The notes beneath the pieces are model-generated. The model was not told where the DNA came from. It did not search any database and worked only from the letters and a program-made list of their open reading frames with translations. Source: Irpex lacteus (Eukaryota; Basidiomycota; Agaricomycetes; Polyporales; Irpicaceae). From it: DNA of 64,000 nucleotides. The stretch spans positions 1,426,001 to 1,490,000 of the forward strand of contig MQVO02000006.1 of the NCBI GenBank assembly GCA_001986395.2. The letters are read 5' to 3'. Position numbers and translations under genes: made by a program. Below are positions 9,752-20,741 of the stretch, one piece after another (position 1 is the first letter of the stretch; each line of letters starts with the position of its first letter).

Positions 9752-11830
9752 TCACAAAGGAGATTTAATATTATACTGCTGGAAGAGGTCCTTTTCCTTC
9801 TTCTTAATCTCTGCCAACCTTTTCGTGACCGCAGGAGCACGCTTGAGCTCTCTTTGGCCGATTTGCTGTATGTGAACCTATTGAAGGCGTCAATAATCAT
9901 TTCGTCAAGGTATAAACGAGAGAAGCGTACAGCGTCAGGACCCTGGAGATGCAATACGTTAGAAGGAACATGTCATAGAAAGCAAGAGTGGACGTACATC
10001 AGCAAGGCGGAGCGTTCGCAGACCAGCCCAGGTGTGCGCGAGCGGCGTGTCCTGCGATACACCCTCCGCTCCGAACGATTGAATGGCCCGGTCAACGACC
10101 TGGAGTGCCATTGAGGGCACAACGAACTGATCACATAGATGTAAGTATCTACAGGTGCGGAATAAGTTGGAGGTACGACTTACTTTGGCGATTCCGATTT
10201 CTTTCAGAGCACCTTTGGCTTGGAATTTGTCGATCTACAAGCTCATTAACACAGATAGCCACGCAGTGGATAACATGAATATTACCTGCAAGGCAGCGCT
10301 CAACACGAGCAATCGGGCACTCTCGATCTCAGCGCGAGACTTTGCAATGTCCGAGATGACGGTTCCTAGGAACACAACTTCAGTTAAGGAGTCACAACTG
10401 ATTGAATGCGCTTACCATGTTCATATAGGTATTTGCCAAAGGTCTTGCGGCCTGGGTCTGTTACACGAGCCAAGAGCAGATCCAAAGCATACTGAGCGCA
10501 TCCGATGGATCGCATGCAGTGGTGAATGCGACCAGGTCTGTTGGTGTTCAGGTCAGAAACTATCGTTGTGTATTGAATACACGAGCTTTACGTACCCGAG
10601 ACGGCCTTGAATGATCTACGAACTACGTCAGCGATAAACTTGATCATTATGACAAGACACTTACCTCGAATCCCTTGCCCCAGCCAAGAATCAAGTTGCT
10701 CACAGGCACGCGGACGTTCTCGTAGATGATCTCACAATGACCTTCCGGAGCATCGTCGTAGCCAAACACCTTCATAGGTCGGATGACCTTGACTCCGGGG
10801 GTGTTTGCGGGTACGATGACGATACTCTGTTGGTTGTAGCGGTCTTTGTTGTCAGGGTCGCTCTTACCGAGAACGAGATGTACAGCGCAGCGTGGGTCGC
10901 CTGCGCCGCTGATCCACCTATGAACACAACGAATGTGAGAGTCGGGTCCATGAAACAGAACAAATGGAACGAACCACTTGTGTCCGTTAATGACGATTTC
11001 GTTTCCTTCCTGGCGGATGGAGGTCCTGATGTTGGTGGCATCGGAAGAAGCAACTAGCATCTGTCAATACATCGCAATACCTCGCATCGAGTTTATGCAC
11101 TCACCGAAACGCTCTGTCATGGCAAACGCTGAGCGTATTTCACCGTTCAGAAGGGGCACAAGCCACTTCTGCTGTTGCTCAGGAGAAGCGTAACGCGCGA
11201 GAACCTCTATGAACGGCATCAAATGTCAGCAATCGTCAACACCCTTCTTATGTTGCAGAACGCACCCATGTTTCCGGTATCTGGCGCAGAGCAGTTGTGG
11301 ACCTCGGACGCGAACTGACCACCCCGTCCCATCACTTCCGCCATAACAGCATACTATGCACCGAGCATTCTCAAGTTCAACTCAGGTCACCCTTGAGAGA
11401 ATTGAGAGCACGCACCTCGAGGTTCGTCAACTCAGTGCCATATTTCGGATAATGACGCTTGCTCAAGAACATGTTCCAAAGACCGAGCTTACGAGCTTTG
11501 GCCTTGAGGTCTGCAATGATCGGAATGACGGTCTTCCATCGTTGCTCATGGTCGTCGGGGAGAGAGGCGTATGCTACGCGCAGCGCCGGCGTTACCTCCT
11601 CCTATGACACCATGTGAGGACTCGCTTCAAGCCGCATAAACACAGTACCACGTACAGTTTGAAACTTGACCAGCTTCGCGAGGAGATCCTTCGCGAAAGG
11701 CGAGAACTTGTCCTCAATCTATAATCCAAGTCAGTCAGCGAAACGCGTGGGTTGTGTAAGTGCGTGTGAAGGTACACACCATTGCCCATGACGAGGGCGA
11801 GGTCAGTTCAACAATCGGGTGGGTGGCCAT
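9752..11830 (-). CDS. Acyl-CoA dehydrogenase (ACAD10/11-like)
   Basis: Fourteen exons: 11830..11780, 11718..11656, 11601..11416, 11353..11266, 11206..11105, 11053..10975, 10917..10665, 10615..10596, 10537..10416, 10365..10286, 10234..10184, 10126..9998, 9942..9931 and 9877..9752, giving 453 residues with every phase consistent. Family landmarks in order are the flavin-binding [28 protein letters not shown], the beta-domain end [35 protein letters not shown], and the C-terminal helix ending IQQIGQREL. The product oxidises acyl-CoA using FAD, probably in peroxisomal or mitochondrial beta-oxidation; no clear targeting signal is seen. Two micro-exons (20 nt and 12 nt) restore conserved residues, which supports them. 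No N-terminal kinase-like domain is present, unlike animal ACAD10/11. Confidence 0.93.
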
Positions 11831-12385
11831 GATGATGATGGTGGTTCAGTAGAAAGAAGGAGGATACAAGGACGTCTGAATGCATCGTTCATGCTATATA
11901 GAAACACAGGGCGGTCGTTTCCCCGCATTCTGGGGACAGTCCGGGGAGGTAGTAAGCCGGAAAGGCGCGTCAGCTGAGGTCTCTAACACGCTCACAGCTG
12001 ATTCTGGCTCTGTCCTCCTCATTTCCGAGGAAAGTCAAGGCAACGTCTTAGGGGCTGGATTTGATGTGGTAATAAAGAATGAGAAGAGCGAAGACGTGAA
12101 TATCATTAGTTCATGAAGGAACCCACTAGCCAGTATGGATACAGTATAATTATAAACGTAAGACGTCGAGCAAGAACAGCTACCCACTACTACCGAGAAC
12201 TAGAAAAGCAGACAAGTACAACAAGACAATTGAGTGATTTGTGAAGCGAAGCAGAACTATAACGTGGAAATAAAACGAAACGTATAACCATAACCTTCGG
12301 CGCATCACGCGCATTAGCAATTCAATTATATCACCACCCTATCCCTCCAAATCCTCTCCAAATCCGTATCTCACCCAGAAACCTC
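11831..12385. other. Intergenic, 555 bp
   Basis: This contains the promoter of the acyl-CoA dehydrogenase and the 3' side of the Zn2Cys6 gene. Nothing else is supported; a short plus-strand frame at 11880-12116 shows no family pattern. Confidence 0.45.
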
Positions 12386-15300
12386 CTACCGCGCAGAATC
12401 AGACGTCTCCCACTGAATCGGCGCGTCCGAGTTCTGCGTATCCAAGTTCAAGTCATTCAACGAGAACGCCACCTCCGGATCGAGCCCAAACGCCCCCGGG
12501 TCGAACGTCTGCCACATCTCGCCCTGACTGCCCCCAGGCGTGAACGTCCCGCTTCCGCCGTTGAAGCTGCGTATGAAGTCCAGCCCGCGGAAGGGCAGGC
12601 CAGGGCCGGAGAAGTCTGTCAACTCGGGTACGGTGGATAGCGTTGAGAGCCCGGAGATGAGGTCGTTGGTGTCGTAGGACATATTATATGAGTTGTTGGA
12701 GTCGACGGAGTTGGTGGGTTGGATGGCGTAGGTGTTGTGATTGTTGTTGTTGTTATTGTTGTACCCACCGCTATTCGAAGGACTCTGAACTTGGTTATCG
12801 TAGTAATTCTTCGAGCCGTTAGGCTCACTCGGACCAGCCCATCTGTTCTCTGGTGGACTCTGCGAAAAGTCGTACGAAAAGCGAGAAGAGGAGGGCATGG
12901 AGACGGTGGTAGGAGACTGCGGGGGCATACTCAAACTGAACGAGCCAATCGGCATGATAGGAGGACTAGCTTCCAATGGAGGTTCAAGTCGAGGAGGGGA
13001 GGGATGGCTATGGACAGAAACAGGAGAGCTATGCGAGCTGAGATTGGACCGTCCCGGATACGACCCAGAAAGCACACTGCTCAACGAAGGGTTACCAAAA
13101 TCCTGATAATCCTCGTCGTGCGGACGTTTCCGAGAAGTAGACCTCGCACGCTGGCTCAAAGCTACGAACACAGTGAGTATCAATCGCTCATTACACACTA
13201 AGAAAGTAAGGACAAGACTTACGATCGTGTCTGTGGTACCCAGACTGCGGCACCAACCTCGGCGAAAGCCTCACATCCCTCGATCGGTTCCTCCTCGCCT
13301 TACTCTTCAACATCCTCTCCGAGCTCGAACTCGGCACACCTGTCGGCGCCGCCATCCTCGTATCCTGCTGCATCGCACTCGGGCTCGCAGTCCCGGACGA
13401 GATCTTGGTTGACGGCGTGCTCGCGTTGGACATGTTCGACGGTGTCTGCACGTTCTGCTGTTGTTGTTGTTGTTGGTTCTGAGGATTCTGATTCTGGAGA
13501 GCTCTGATGGCTTCGCCTGCTGTGCCGGCTAGGTCTTCCAAGAGTTCCTTGCACTTACGCGCCCCAGGCCAGTACCCCTCCCAACCTTCCAAAATACCCA
13601 GACAACTCTTCGCTTCGTCCATCGCCATCTGGGATGCACCCAAATCAGTGGTGTGCATAGAGTAGAGTAAGATGATAACAGCAGAGCTGAAGAGATTCTG
13701 GATGAAGAACGCAAGATGGTAGCACGGAGGCACGACGTTCCTGATTGAAGGCGCGAGGTGGATACACGCTCGAGCGGTGGATACCGCCTTGGCAGTGGAC
13801 CGAGGGAGGATAGGCTGATCCGGCTTGACGGGTAAGAAATTCCGATGGAGAGTGAGGAGTATGGAGTAGTAGTGGGTGCACAAGACAGCGGCCATCGAGA
13901 CGTGTTTCTCATCTGCCGGGCTCGTCTTGAACACAGGAGGGAGGTCGTCACACCATTTGACGAGGGCTTTGTCCAGGGTTTCGACCGACCGGTTGAGTTC
14001 TGCTCGCTTCTCCGGTTCGAGGAACTCTTTGCATTTGTCTAGCGAGTACACTTGTCTGAGGACCTTCCCGGAGATCTCGTAGAGTGAGATGAGCTCTAGG
14101 AAGCCTTTCATGAGGAACGGCACGTCACGAGACATGGTCGCGCCGGCGAAGTAATCGGCTAGGTGTTCATCGTCGACGTCCACTGGTAGCTCAACGTCGC
14201 AGTCCCGGTCGTCGATTCCCAAAGGCCGTCCGAGTGTCAGCGCCAACATTCGATCTAGGATGTAGCATCCCCACCAAACTTTACGACGTGTTTCCTTTTC
14301 GATTGGTGGGATTAGGAGGCGACGAGGAGAGCGCTATTCATTCCATATTTTAGTAATGTAGATAATGTGGATAGATAGAGGGTAATATATTTGCTTACGT
14401 GAAGACCGATATCCTGCGATATCCTGATAGCTTGACCGACGATTATCCAGGCTTGCGGCAGGCAGTTTACGGAGCATAGGAATGACGACATCAGCAGGAA
14501 ACACTGTACGTGGTCGACCTGCATAGATGCGTGACTAATGTACTGTAATATCAAGGCCCTGTAATCAATCCCACGCTCCCCGGTCAGTCATGCCAGTCTA
14601 TCTTTGAAGATGGAACACTATAAACTTACCGCTCGTAGTATACCATGCCCATGCCCGCATCGTCCAGGCCTTCGATATGGAGACGGGGATCGTCTATGAG
14701 TTTCGCGGCGACGGCGAATACGGAGTTCGTGAGAGCGATGAACGCCGTCTCTCGCGCAGCGAGCTCAGCGTCACCGACGTTATTCATGATATGGTTATAC
14801 CGCGTGAGGAAATTCGGTTTGTCGATGATCGGGAACAGGAAGTGGAAGCGCGAGAAGTACGCATCGACCTAAGCCACCCAACATCAATGATAAAGATAAG
14901 CAAACGATCAGCACAAAAACATATCAAACAGACGTACCAGCTTGTCGGCCAGATCTCGGGGAGGGAACTCGACTTCCTCCGGACTGGGTAGGGCACGCAC
15001 CTTTCCGAAGAAGACAGACGCTGGGAAGTAGAGCTTGTTCACGCTAGGGCCAGGGCCAAGCGGGTCGTCTTCCATTGGAGAAACGCGGTGGAGGGGTGCA
15101 GAGGTGAGAGACCGGAAAGAGTTGATCAGCGACATGGTCGACGAGCTCCCTATCCAGCGCATCTGGCCATGCTCGTCTAGTGCCAGTTGCCCGAATGACT
15201 CAGAGACCTCGTCTTCGAGCTTGACGGGGCTTGTAGGGGGATTCGCGGTGGTATTCTCATCGGATTCGTTGATGTTGGAAAGTATAGATGGCGGAGGCAG

Positions 15301-15871
15301 ACTGGAGGTCGATGCGTCTCCGGGGTTGAGATTGAGCTTGCTAGTATCGATACCCCCTTGCTGGCCCACTTGCTCAAGAATGGGTGCGACCTGCTGGAAA
15401 AGGGTCTCCATGTGCAAAAGACGAGCTTCGAGCTCCTGTACATAACTAGCAAAAGGTGATCGTCAGTCATTGGCCGCAGTCAATTCGACGACTACGCACT
15501 GTCTGCTGAGCGCCGCCCTGTCCTTCGTCTGCAGCCAAGTGCACTGGGTCTTGGAGGTTGCGCACTGGGAGCAGGTAGGCTCGATTCCATCGCACTTTAT
15601 CTTCTTGCGCCTGAGGCACAATTGCTGCGTGTAAGGGCCGCAGATAACATGGAGAAATTCAAGGAACAGCGCACCTGCAACTTTCACATGCTCGCCAGAC
15701 CCTCCTGCGCTGTAATTGCACCGGTTTGAGGCCAATGTCGGCGGGCAGAGGCTCGTCTGTTTTCTTCTTCTTTGGCTGGTAGTTTCCTGGCTGGCGGTCG
15801 CTGGATTCAGCCATGGTGGTCGTCTCTGTCATGGCAGTTTGGGGACAAGGCTGAGTTGCCGCGGGGTGCAC
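12386..15871 (-). CDS. Zn2Cys6 fungal transcription factor with fungal-specific regulatory domain
   Basis: Seven exons: 15871..15675, 15610..15500, 15445..14938, 14868..14630, 14558..14399, 14333..13223 and 13161..12386, giving 1033 residues. The binuclear zinc cluster starts CESCRRKKIKCDG and ends CSQCATSKTQC; it is split by intron 1, whose acceptor CCTCAG keeps the C-x2-C-x6-C spacing. A coiled coil (QELEARLLHMETLF) follows, then the fungal_trans domain: YFSRFHFLFPIIDKP, LPQAWIIVGQAIR, then HRSPRRLLIPPIEKETRRK and WWGCYILDRMLAL. The C-terminus is disordered, with poly-Gln near 13450, poly-Asn near 12740 and an acidic tail. It binds CGG-type DNA in the nucleus; target genes are unknown. Met codons at 15832 and 15814 are alternative starts. 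Confidence 0.92.
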
Positions 15872-16972
15872 GAGATTCGCCAGGAATTAGAGATCGCAAC
15901 GCACGCGGCGGCTACTTTTGTATCGGGCGCTGGTCACCGAAAGCGGATGTCCGGATGGTTGTCCTTCAACGTCGTGCCCCGCCTCGAGCTCGCTGTGACC
16001 GTCGATGAGGTCGTTGAAAATTACGCATCGGACCGCGGGGCATGCGGGGGTTATATAGACATTGCGGGGCTGCCATCAGCGGAGTCGGGCCCTGGCCTGA
16101 ACACCAAATATCTATGACTACAAAATATGACTACAAAACATATCACCCTCAACCGCCGACGCACGCACGACAAATAACGACACCGCCTCCTTTCAGCTTG
16201 CTGCTTATGGCCGACATAACAAAATCCATATCGGAGTTGTGATAGCTCGCAGTAACGATAGAAGGTCAGAAACAGCGGTAGAAACACTGCCTGCAGCGCA
16301 CTCAATCACTTCCGACCTGTCCGGCTATCTACGCTGGCGGCGCCGGGAGTTGCGAGTGAGAATTATACTCGAAATGCTCGAGTTGTGCAAGATATCTGGT
16401 CCATGCGAAAGTACCGCAGCCTCAGGTCAAAACGGCCATGTCATGACAAAGTCATGGCCTACATCATACTTATCAACAGGGCCCAGAGCAGACAATAGCC
16501 CAGCCGAAGCACAAGCCGTATCAAGCATAGTCCCTCCAGACAAACGCACCCCATACATCATTGCTTGTCCAAAACCTTTCACGACATATCAAGTGCAAGC
16601 ACAAATTAGATTCGATAACGTACCTAGGTCCAAATGCATCCGCCGTCCAAGAACGTGCAAGCTTCAATCTGCACTCACAGACTGGCTCTAGTCTACCCCT
16701 GCGCAGACCTCGGCCAGGGTCTATCACTCAAAGATAGAGTCAAGAACCTTGGATTATTAAATGCAGAAGCTTGCTGAGCACGCAAACTTCCTGAGGGGAA
16801 CGCGAACCACGGCGACTTCGCAGTCCTATATGTATTCTAGAACGCACTCTAACTCGTGTGACAGCCACCAAAACGCAATCTGCCCCTATAGCACAGAGAC
16901 ATTCTGAGCGTACACAGAAACTGACTGTGAGTGCCACAGTCGTCACCAGAAAAGTATGAGAGAGACACACCA
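15872..16972. other. Intergenic, 1.1 kb
   Basis: This is the long upstream region of the Zn2Cys6 gene, reaching the 3' end of the bL19m gene. Frames of up to 150 codons occur but lack domain motifs or plausible splice structure. I see no repeat or RNA gene. Confidence 0.45.
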
Positions 16973-17512
16973 TTATGCCGAAACACCCTTCACACCCTGC
17001 GAGATGTTGGTCATCTTCTCCGGCGAGTCCCTCAAGTAGAACAGCTTCGCCCTCCTCGCCCGTCTACCCGCCCTGCCTCCACCACTGCCCTCCTTCCTGA
17101 TCACCTGAATATCCGTTATGTGCGGACTCGCAGGGAAGAACTGCATCTCCACACCCGTCCTATTCACCACATTCCGGAGGACGAACGACGTGTCTGGTCC
17201 ACGCCGTCGAATGCTCAACACCACCCCCGAGAAAACGTTCGGCGCGTAGTTCATCGTCACGCGTAGTACCGAGCCAGGTTGTATGCAGTTTGGTGAGTGC
17301 CGCGAGAACAAGTCGGAGAGCAGCTTTTGCTTTTCGGGTGAGAGGATGGTTTCGCGGACGTGTTGCATTATGCCCTTGCCTTTGAGGAGAGCGGGGGTAG
17401 GCGGTGAGGGTGGTCTTGGCGGTATTATGACCTTAGCGAATGGGTAATTTGAGGCCGCCGTGGTCAGCGACCGCGACCATTGTCGCAGCGAACGGGCCAA
17501 CATGGATGTCAA
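16973..17512 (-). CDS. Mitochondrial large-subunit ribosomal protein bL19m
   Basis: A single exon of 179 residues. The first 20 residues are basic and hydroxylated (LARSLRQWSRSLTTAAS), as in a mitochondrial presequence. The bL19 core is clear: SPNCIQPGSVLRVTMNY, then FSGVVLSIRRRGPDTSFVLR and RTGVEMQFFPASPHITDIQV, ending with a basic segment and LFYLRDSPEKM. bL19 sits at the interface of the ribosomal subunits. The internal presequence-like Met codons make the exact start slightly uncertain; the first Met gives the better targeting signal. It runs in the same direction as its upstream neighbour, the RRM gene, about 300 bp away. Confidence 0.93.
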   Translation of the reverse strand: MTSMLARSLRQWSRSLTTAASNYPFAKVIIPPRPPSPPTPALLKGKGIMQHVRETILSPEKQKLLSDLFSRHSPNCIQPGSVLRVTMNYAPNVFSGVVLSIRRRGPDTSFVLRNVVNRTGVEMQFFPASPHITDIQVIRKEGSGGGRAGRRARRAKLFYLRDSPEKMTNISQGVKGVSA

Positions 17513-17814
17513 GAGGAAGAAGTGCTACAGCAATAGACGCGCGCTTGTACATATTGCAGAATTTCGAGGTCGAAACTTTCATTTTTGTGAAGTGTACGAA
17601 GTCGATGTCATCGTATAATTATCAGAGCAAGAGTAGACAGCAGAACAACTAAGGAGGAACGAATCCCGAATTTACAGGTTATAAACAGATTTTACAGCGG
17701 ACTGAAAAGAGTGTGAAAGAAGTGACGTCCATATTTTATGAGGCTTAGAAGCCTCGTCCTCTCCCCCTGTATACTCATTAGCATTACGCAATTACATTGT
17801 TTTGCAAACGTCGC

Positions 17815-18634
17815 TTACCGTCCACGACCACGGTATGGGCTGTAGCCAGGGCCTCCGCGGTACCCTCCTCGGTAGCCGCCACGGTAGCCACCTCGTCCAC
17901 GACCGCGATTGAAGCCGTGTATGTTCGTGCGCTTTGCCGTAACCTGAGGACAATTTAGCACAAGAATTCTATATCAATATGATGATTTTCCCGTACCTTG
18001 ATTAGACGGCCCCGGAACAGAGAGTTGTCCATTGCAACAGCCGTGTCCACAGCCTCTTGGTCGGCAAACTCAACATACGCAAAACTACCCCAAAGTCAGA
18101 ACCCATCGCACCAGGGAATGGATACCGTACTCACCCTTTTGGATGGCCTGTAAACTTATCACAGAGTATAGTGACTCTGTTGATCACGCCGCACGCCTGG
18201 AAGTGCTGCTGTATTTCTTCCGGAGTTGACGAATAATCGACCTATACGCGAAGGTTGAGTACCACGCCACCAGTACAGAGAACATGGCAAGGAACGCACG
18301 TTTCCGACGAAGATACTCCTTGCGTCCGCCTGCGCTCGCTCGTCCTCGGTCTCCATAGCCACCGAGCCCTCGCCACCAGCCTCACTTCCGTTCTCTTGCT
18401 TCTCAGCAGCAGCCTGAAGTTCTCTCAGCTTGTTCGCCTCTCTCTCCATCTCCTCCACTCGTTGTTTCATAGCAAGGATTTCCTATAACACGTCCAGATG
18501 GTCATCCTCCAGACGGGCAGAAATGTGGCTACTCAGCCTATGCCGTGACATACCTTGTTCTCCTCATCCTCTGCGTCGTCAATGACATTCTCCTCAGCTA
18601 CATTCGTAGGCACCGTCTCCGTTGAATCGGCCAT
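17815..18634 (-). CDS. Nuclear poly(A)-binding protein, PABPN1/Pab2 type
   Basis: Exons are 18634..18554, 18482..18300, 18241..18135, 18084..17997 and 17943..17815, giving 195 residues. An acidic N-terminus and a coiled coil ([18 protein letters not shown]) precede one [16 protein letters not shown], then [23 protein letters not shown] (RNP1) and [10 protein letters not shown]. The tail is a run of RGG/GGYR repeats like that of S. pombe Pab2, usually arginine-methylated. The protein binds nuclear poly(A) tails and acts in polyadenylation and RNA surveillance. It is divergent from the IVY1-like gene, with 349 bp between start codons. Identification rests on the RRM matching PABPN1 almost continuously. 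Confidence 0.93.
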
Positions 18635-18983
18635 TCTTTTGATATACGAGCTGGACGAAAGGACAAAGCCCAAGGAGTCAGCACAGGTGTGAAAGACAGA
18701 CAAACTTGCTTCGTTCGTGGCTGAGGTCACACCCAACCGGCGGCACTTATCACATTAGACGCGCAAATATGGGCGCCTGAATGCCGATGGTTACTGCATA
18801 CGGCATGTGCGCCTCTTCTCTGGCTGCGCATCAATCTCCGGTTTGGAACAGGCGAACCTCGTGCCTGGCTCTAGGGCAAGATACTCTATCACTCCTCCCA
18901 CCGTCGACCTCCCTCTTCCACTCGACACCGACGCCCCAGACACCAGCGACCGACGATATCAGTAAGACGAGGAAGATCTAGTC
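18635..18983. promoter_or_regulatory. Divergent promoter region, 349 bp
   Basis: This lies between the start codons of the PABPN1-like gene (minus) and the IVY1-like gene (plus). It contains pyrimidine-rich stretches near 18890-18960 ahead of the plus-strand start. No other feature is supported. Confidence 0.5.
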
Positions 18984-20741
18984 ATGCCGTCTGCTCGCTC
19001 TTTACGCTCGCTGGCTATCAACCCTCCGAAACGGCGACAAACTCAGTCTCCTGGACCGCCCTCTCCTACTTTCTCGGAGGCGACGAATGCATCTGCTATG
19101 AACTTTGGTCCTGACGGACCTGACAAGATTATCACTCGTGCAGACCTCAAGGCCAGCTTACAGGCATACGAAGATGTTCGTTCACTCTCTAGTGTGCATG
19201 GTGCAGAAGGATGCTGACCACGAACGTGTGCCATCTGTTGTGCTTGTAGCTAGTAAACAAATGCGCGGCATATCGAACAGCACTTATGGCCATGTCAAGA
19301 GCAACAGCAGGGTTTGCGGACGCTATGACTGCTTGCTCGATGTGAGTACCACCCTCGGTGTAGTCACAACCTCTCGCTTAACGGGTGACTTGGTAACCAG
19401 ATTGAAGGGACCAAACTATGAGACCGGTACGCGAATGCAGGCGGCGTCGGGCCTGCACCATCTCATGAGTAATCACTGGCACATTATGGTACGTGACCTT
19501 TGATATGTCCCAAAGCGACGTGGGACCCATCCGATACGCACCACCACAGGCAGATACCTTGGATAAGCAATTCGAGAGACCCTTGCGCCAGCACCTAGAG
19601 ACTTATCGCTCAGTCGTCACCGTAAGTCCCCTAAATACAGCGTATAGAATTCATGTTTAGTATTCACTAGGAACGCTCCAACACATATGAGAAAGCCCTC
19701 CGAGAGAAGAGCAACGCCATCCGGCGCACAGAACGCGAGAACATGCAGAGAAAGGGCCGCAGTAAGCGCTTTCGCCATGTCTGCTAGATTTGATGTCATT
19801 CATTCCTCAACCGGCATAACGCACGCAGGTCTCCAAACGTTCCGCGAAGCTCTCGCCGTCCTCCAACGCCAGGTCGACGAACTGGATGACCTGAAATCTC
19901 AGCACTATCAGGATATTGTCGTGCATGAGGAGGAAGTATGGGATTTCGTGCAGGGCAAGACGTGTCTTGTCGTCCGCTCTACGCTCGATGTTTTCGACCG
20001 ACTGACGTCTAAAGCGTATGATATTCCACAGTGCATGCTATACGGACATTCATATGCTGACACACCATTCCATTCTACAGCTCTGATCCGGTCATCGAGC
20101 CCATGCTCCAAGCCATCCCAGATCCCTTCGACTCCTACGGCCCCCCACCAGAAGAAGACAAGATCTTCAGCATCCTCCCTCCCCTCTCCGTCATCGCCAA
20201 CACCCCATCCGCGAGCCCCAGTCCCCTAACATCCTCCACGCCAGAACTAGAAAACAGCAGCGACGGCATCTCATCGAACAAAAGCTCCTGGGCGAACCCT
20301 ACAGGGGGGTTCTTCCCGGAAGGAAGCGCAGCATGGGCAGACGTCACTTCGTCTTCCCCGGCTACCTCACCGATAACATCGCCTTCGACGTCTCCGCCTG
20401 TGACGAGCCGGAGACAGTCGTTCCCGCCTACGTTAGCTTCCTCGTCGCACTCGCATAGAAAATCGGAGTCAAGACTGCGTAGCGTGCTCGCCGTGATTGA
20501 CGAGAGCAAGTCAGCGAGTAGTATTGGGGACGGCGAACGTACACCTGTACCTCCGCAGCACCCTACGAATGGACGAACAGTCGATATAGGCGACGCATCC
20601 TCGCCGTGGAGCGATGACACCACTACACCGCGCAACTCTGGTATTCTGACGACGACGAACCCGGATGATACACCCCCTGGAGAACGAAGTCGGAGTCCGC
20701 AGTCGGACGAGACGGCTGTTCCTTCTCCGGCTCTTTCATGA
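18984..20741 (+). CDS. IVY1-like (I-BAR-type) phospholipid-binding protein
   Basis: Seven exons: 18984..19175, 19250..19341, 19401..19488, 19550..19621, 19671..19761, 19829..20015 and 20081..20741, giving 460 residues. The central 200 residues are helical: KIITRADLKASLQAYEDLV, then GLHHLMSNHWHIMADTLDK, LRQHLETYRSVV, and VLQRQVDELDDLKSQHYQ. This resembles the helical domain of fungal IVY1 proteins, which bind phosphoinositides and Ypt7/Vps33 at the vacuole. DPVIEPMLQAIPDPFDSYG follows, then a long Ser/Thr/Pro-rich disordered tail. The IVY1 assignment is from recalled family pattern and is less certain than the gene itself. Confidence 0.78.

Noticed and set aside
12719..13201. 160-codon plus-strand frame opposite the Zn2Cys6 gene
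   Set aside because: Antisense shadow of the Ser/Asn-rich coding exon; Val/Arg-rich composition mirrors it.
16239..16691. 150-codon plus-strand frame upstream of bL19m
   Set aside because: No domain pattern, irregular composition, and no supporting splice signals or neighbours.
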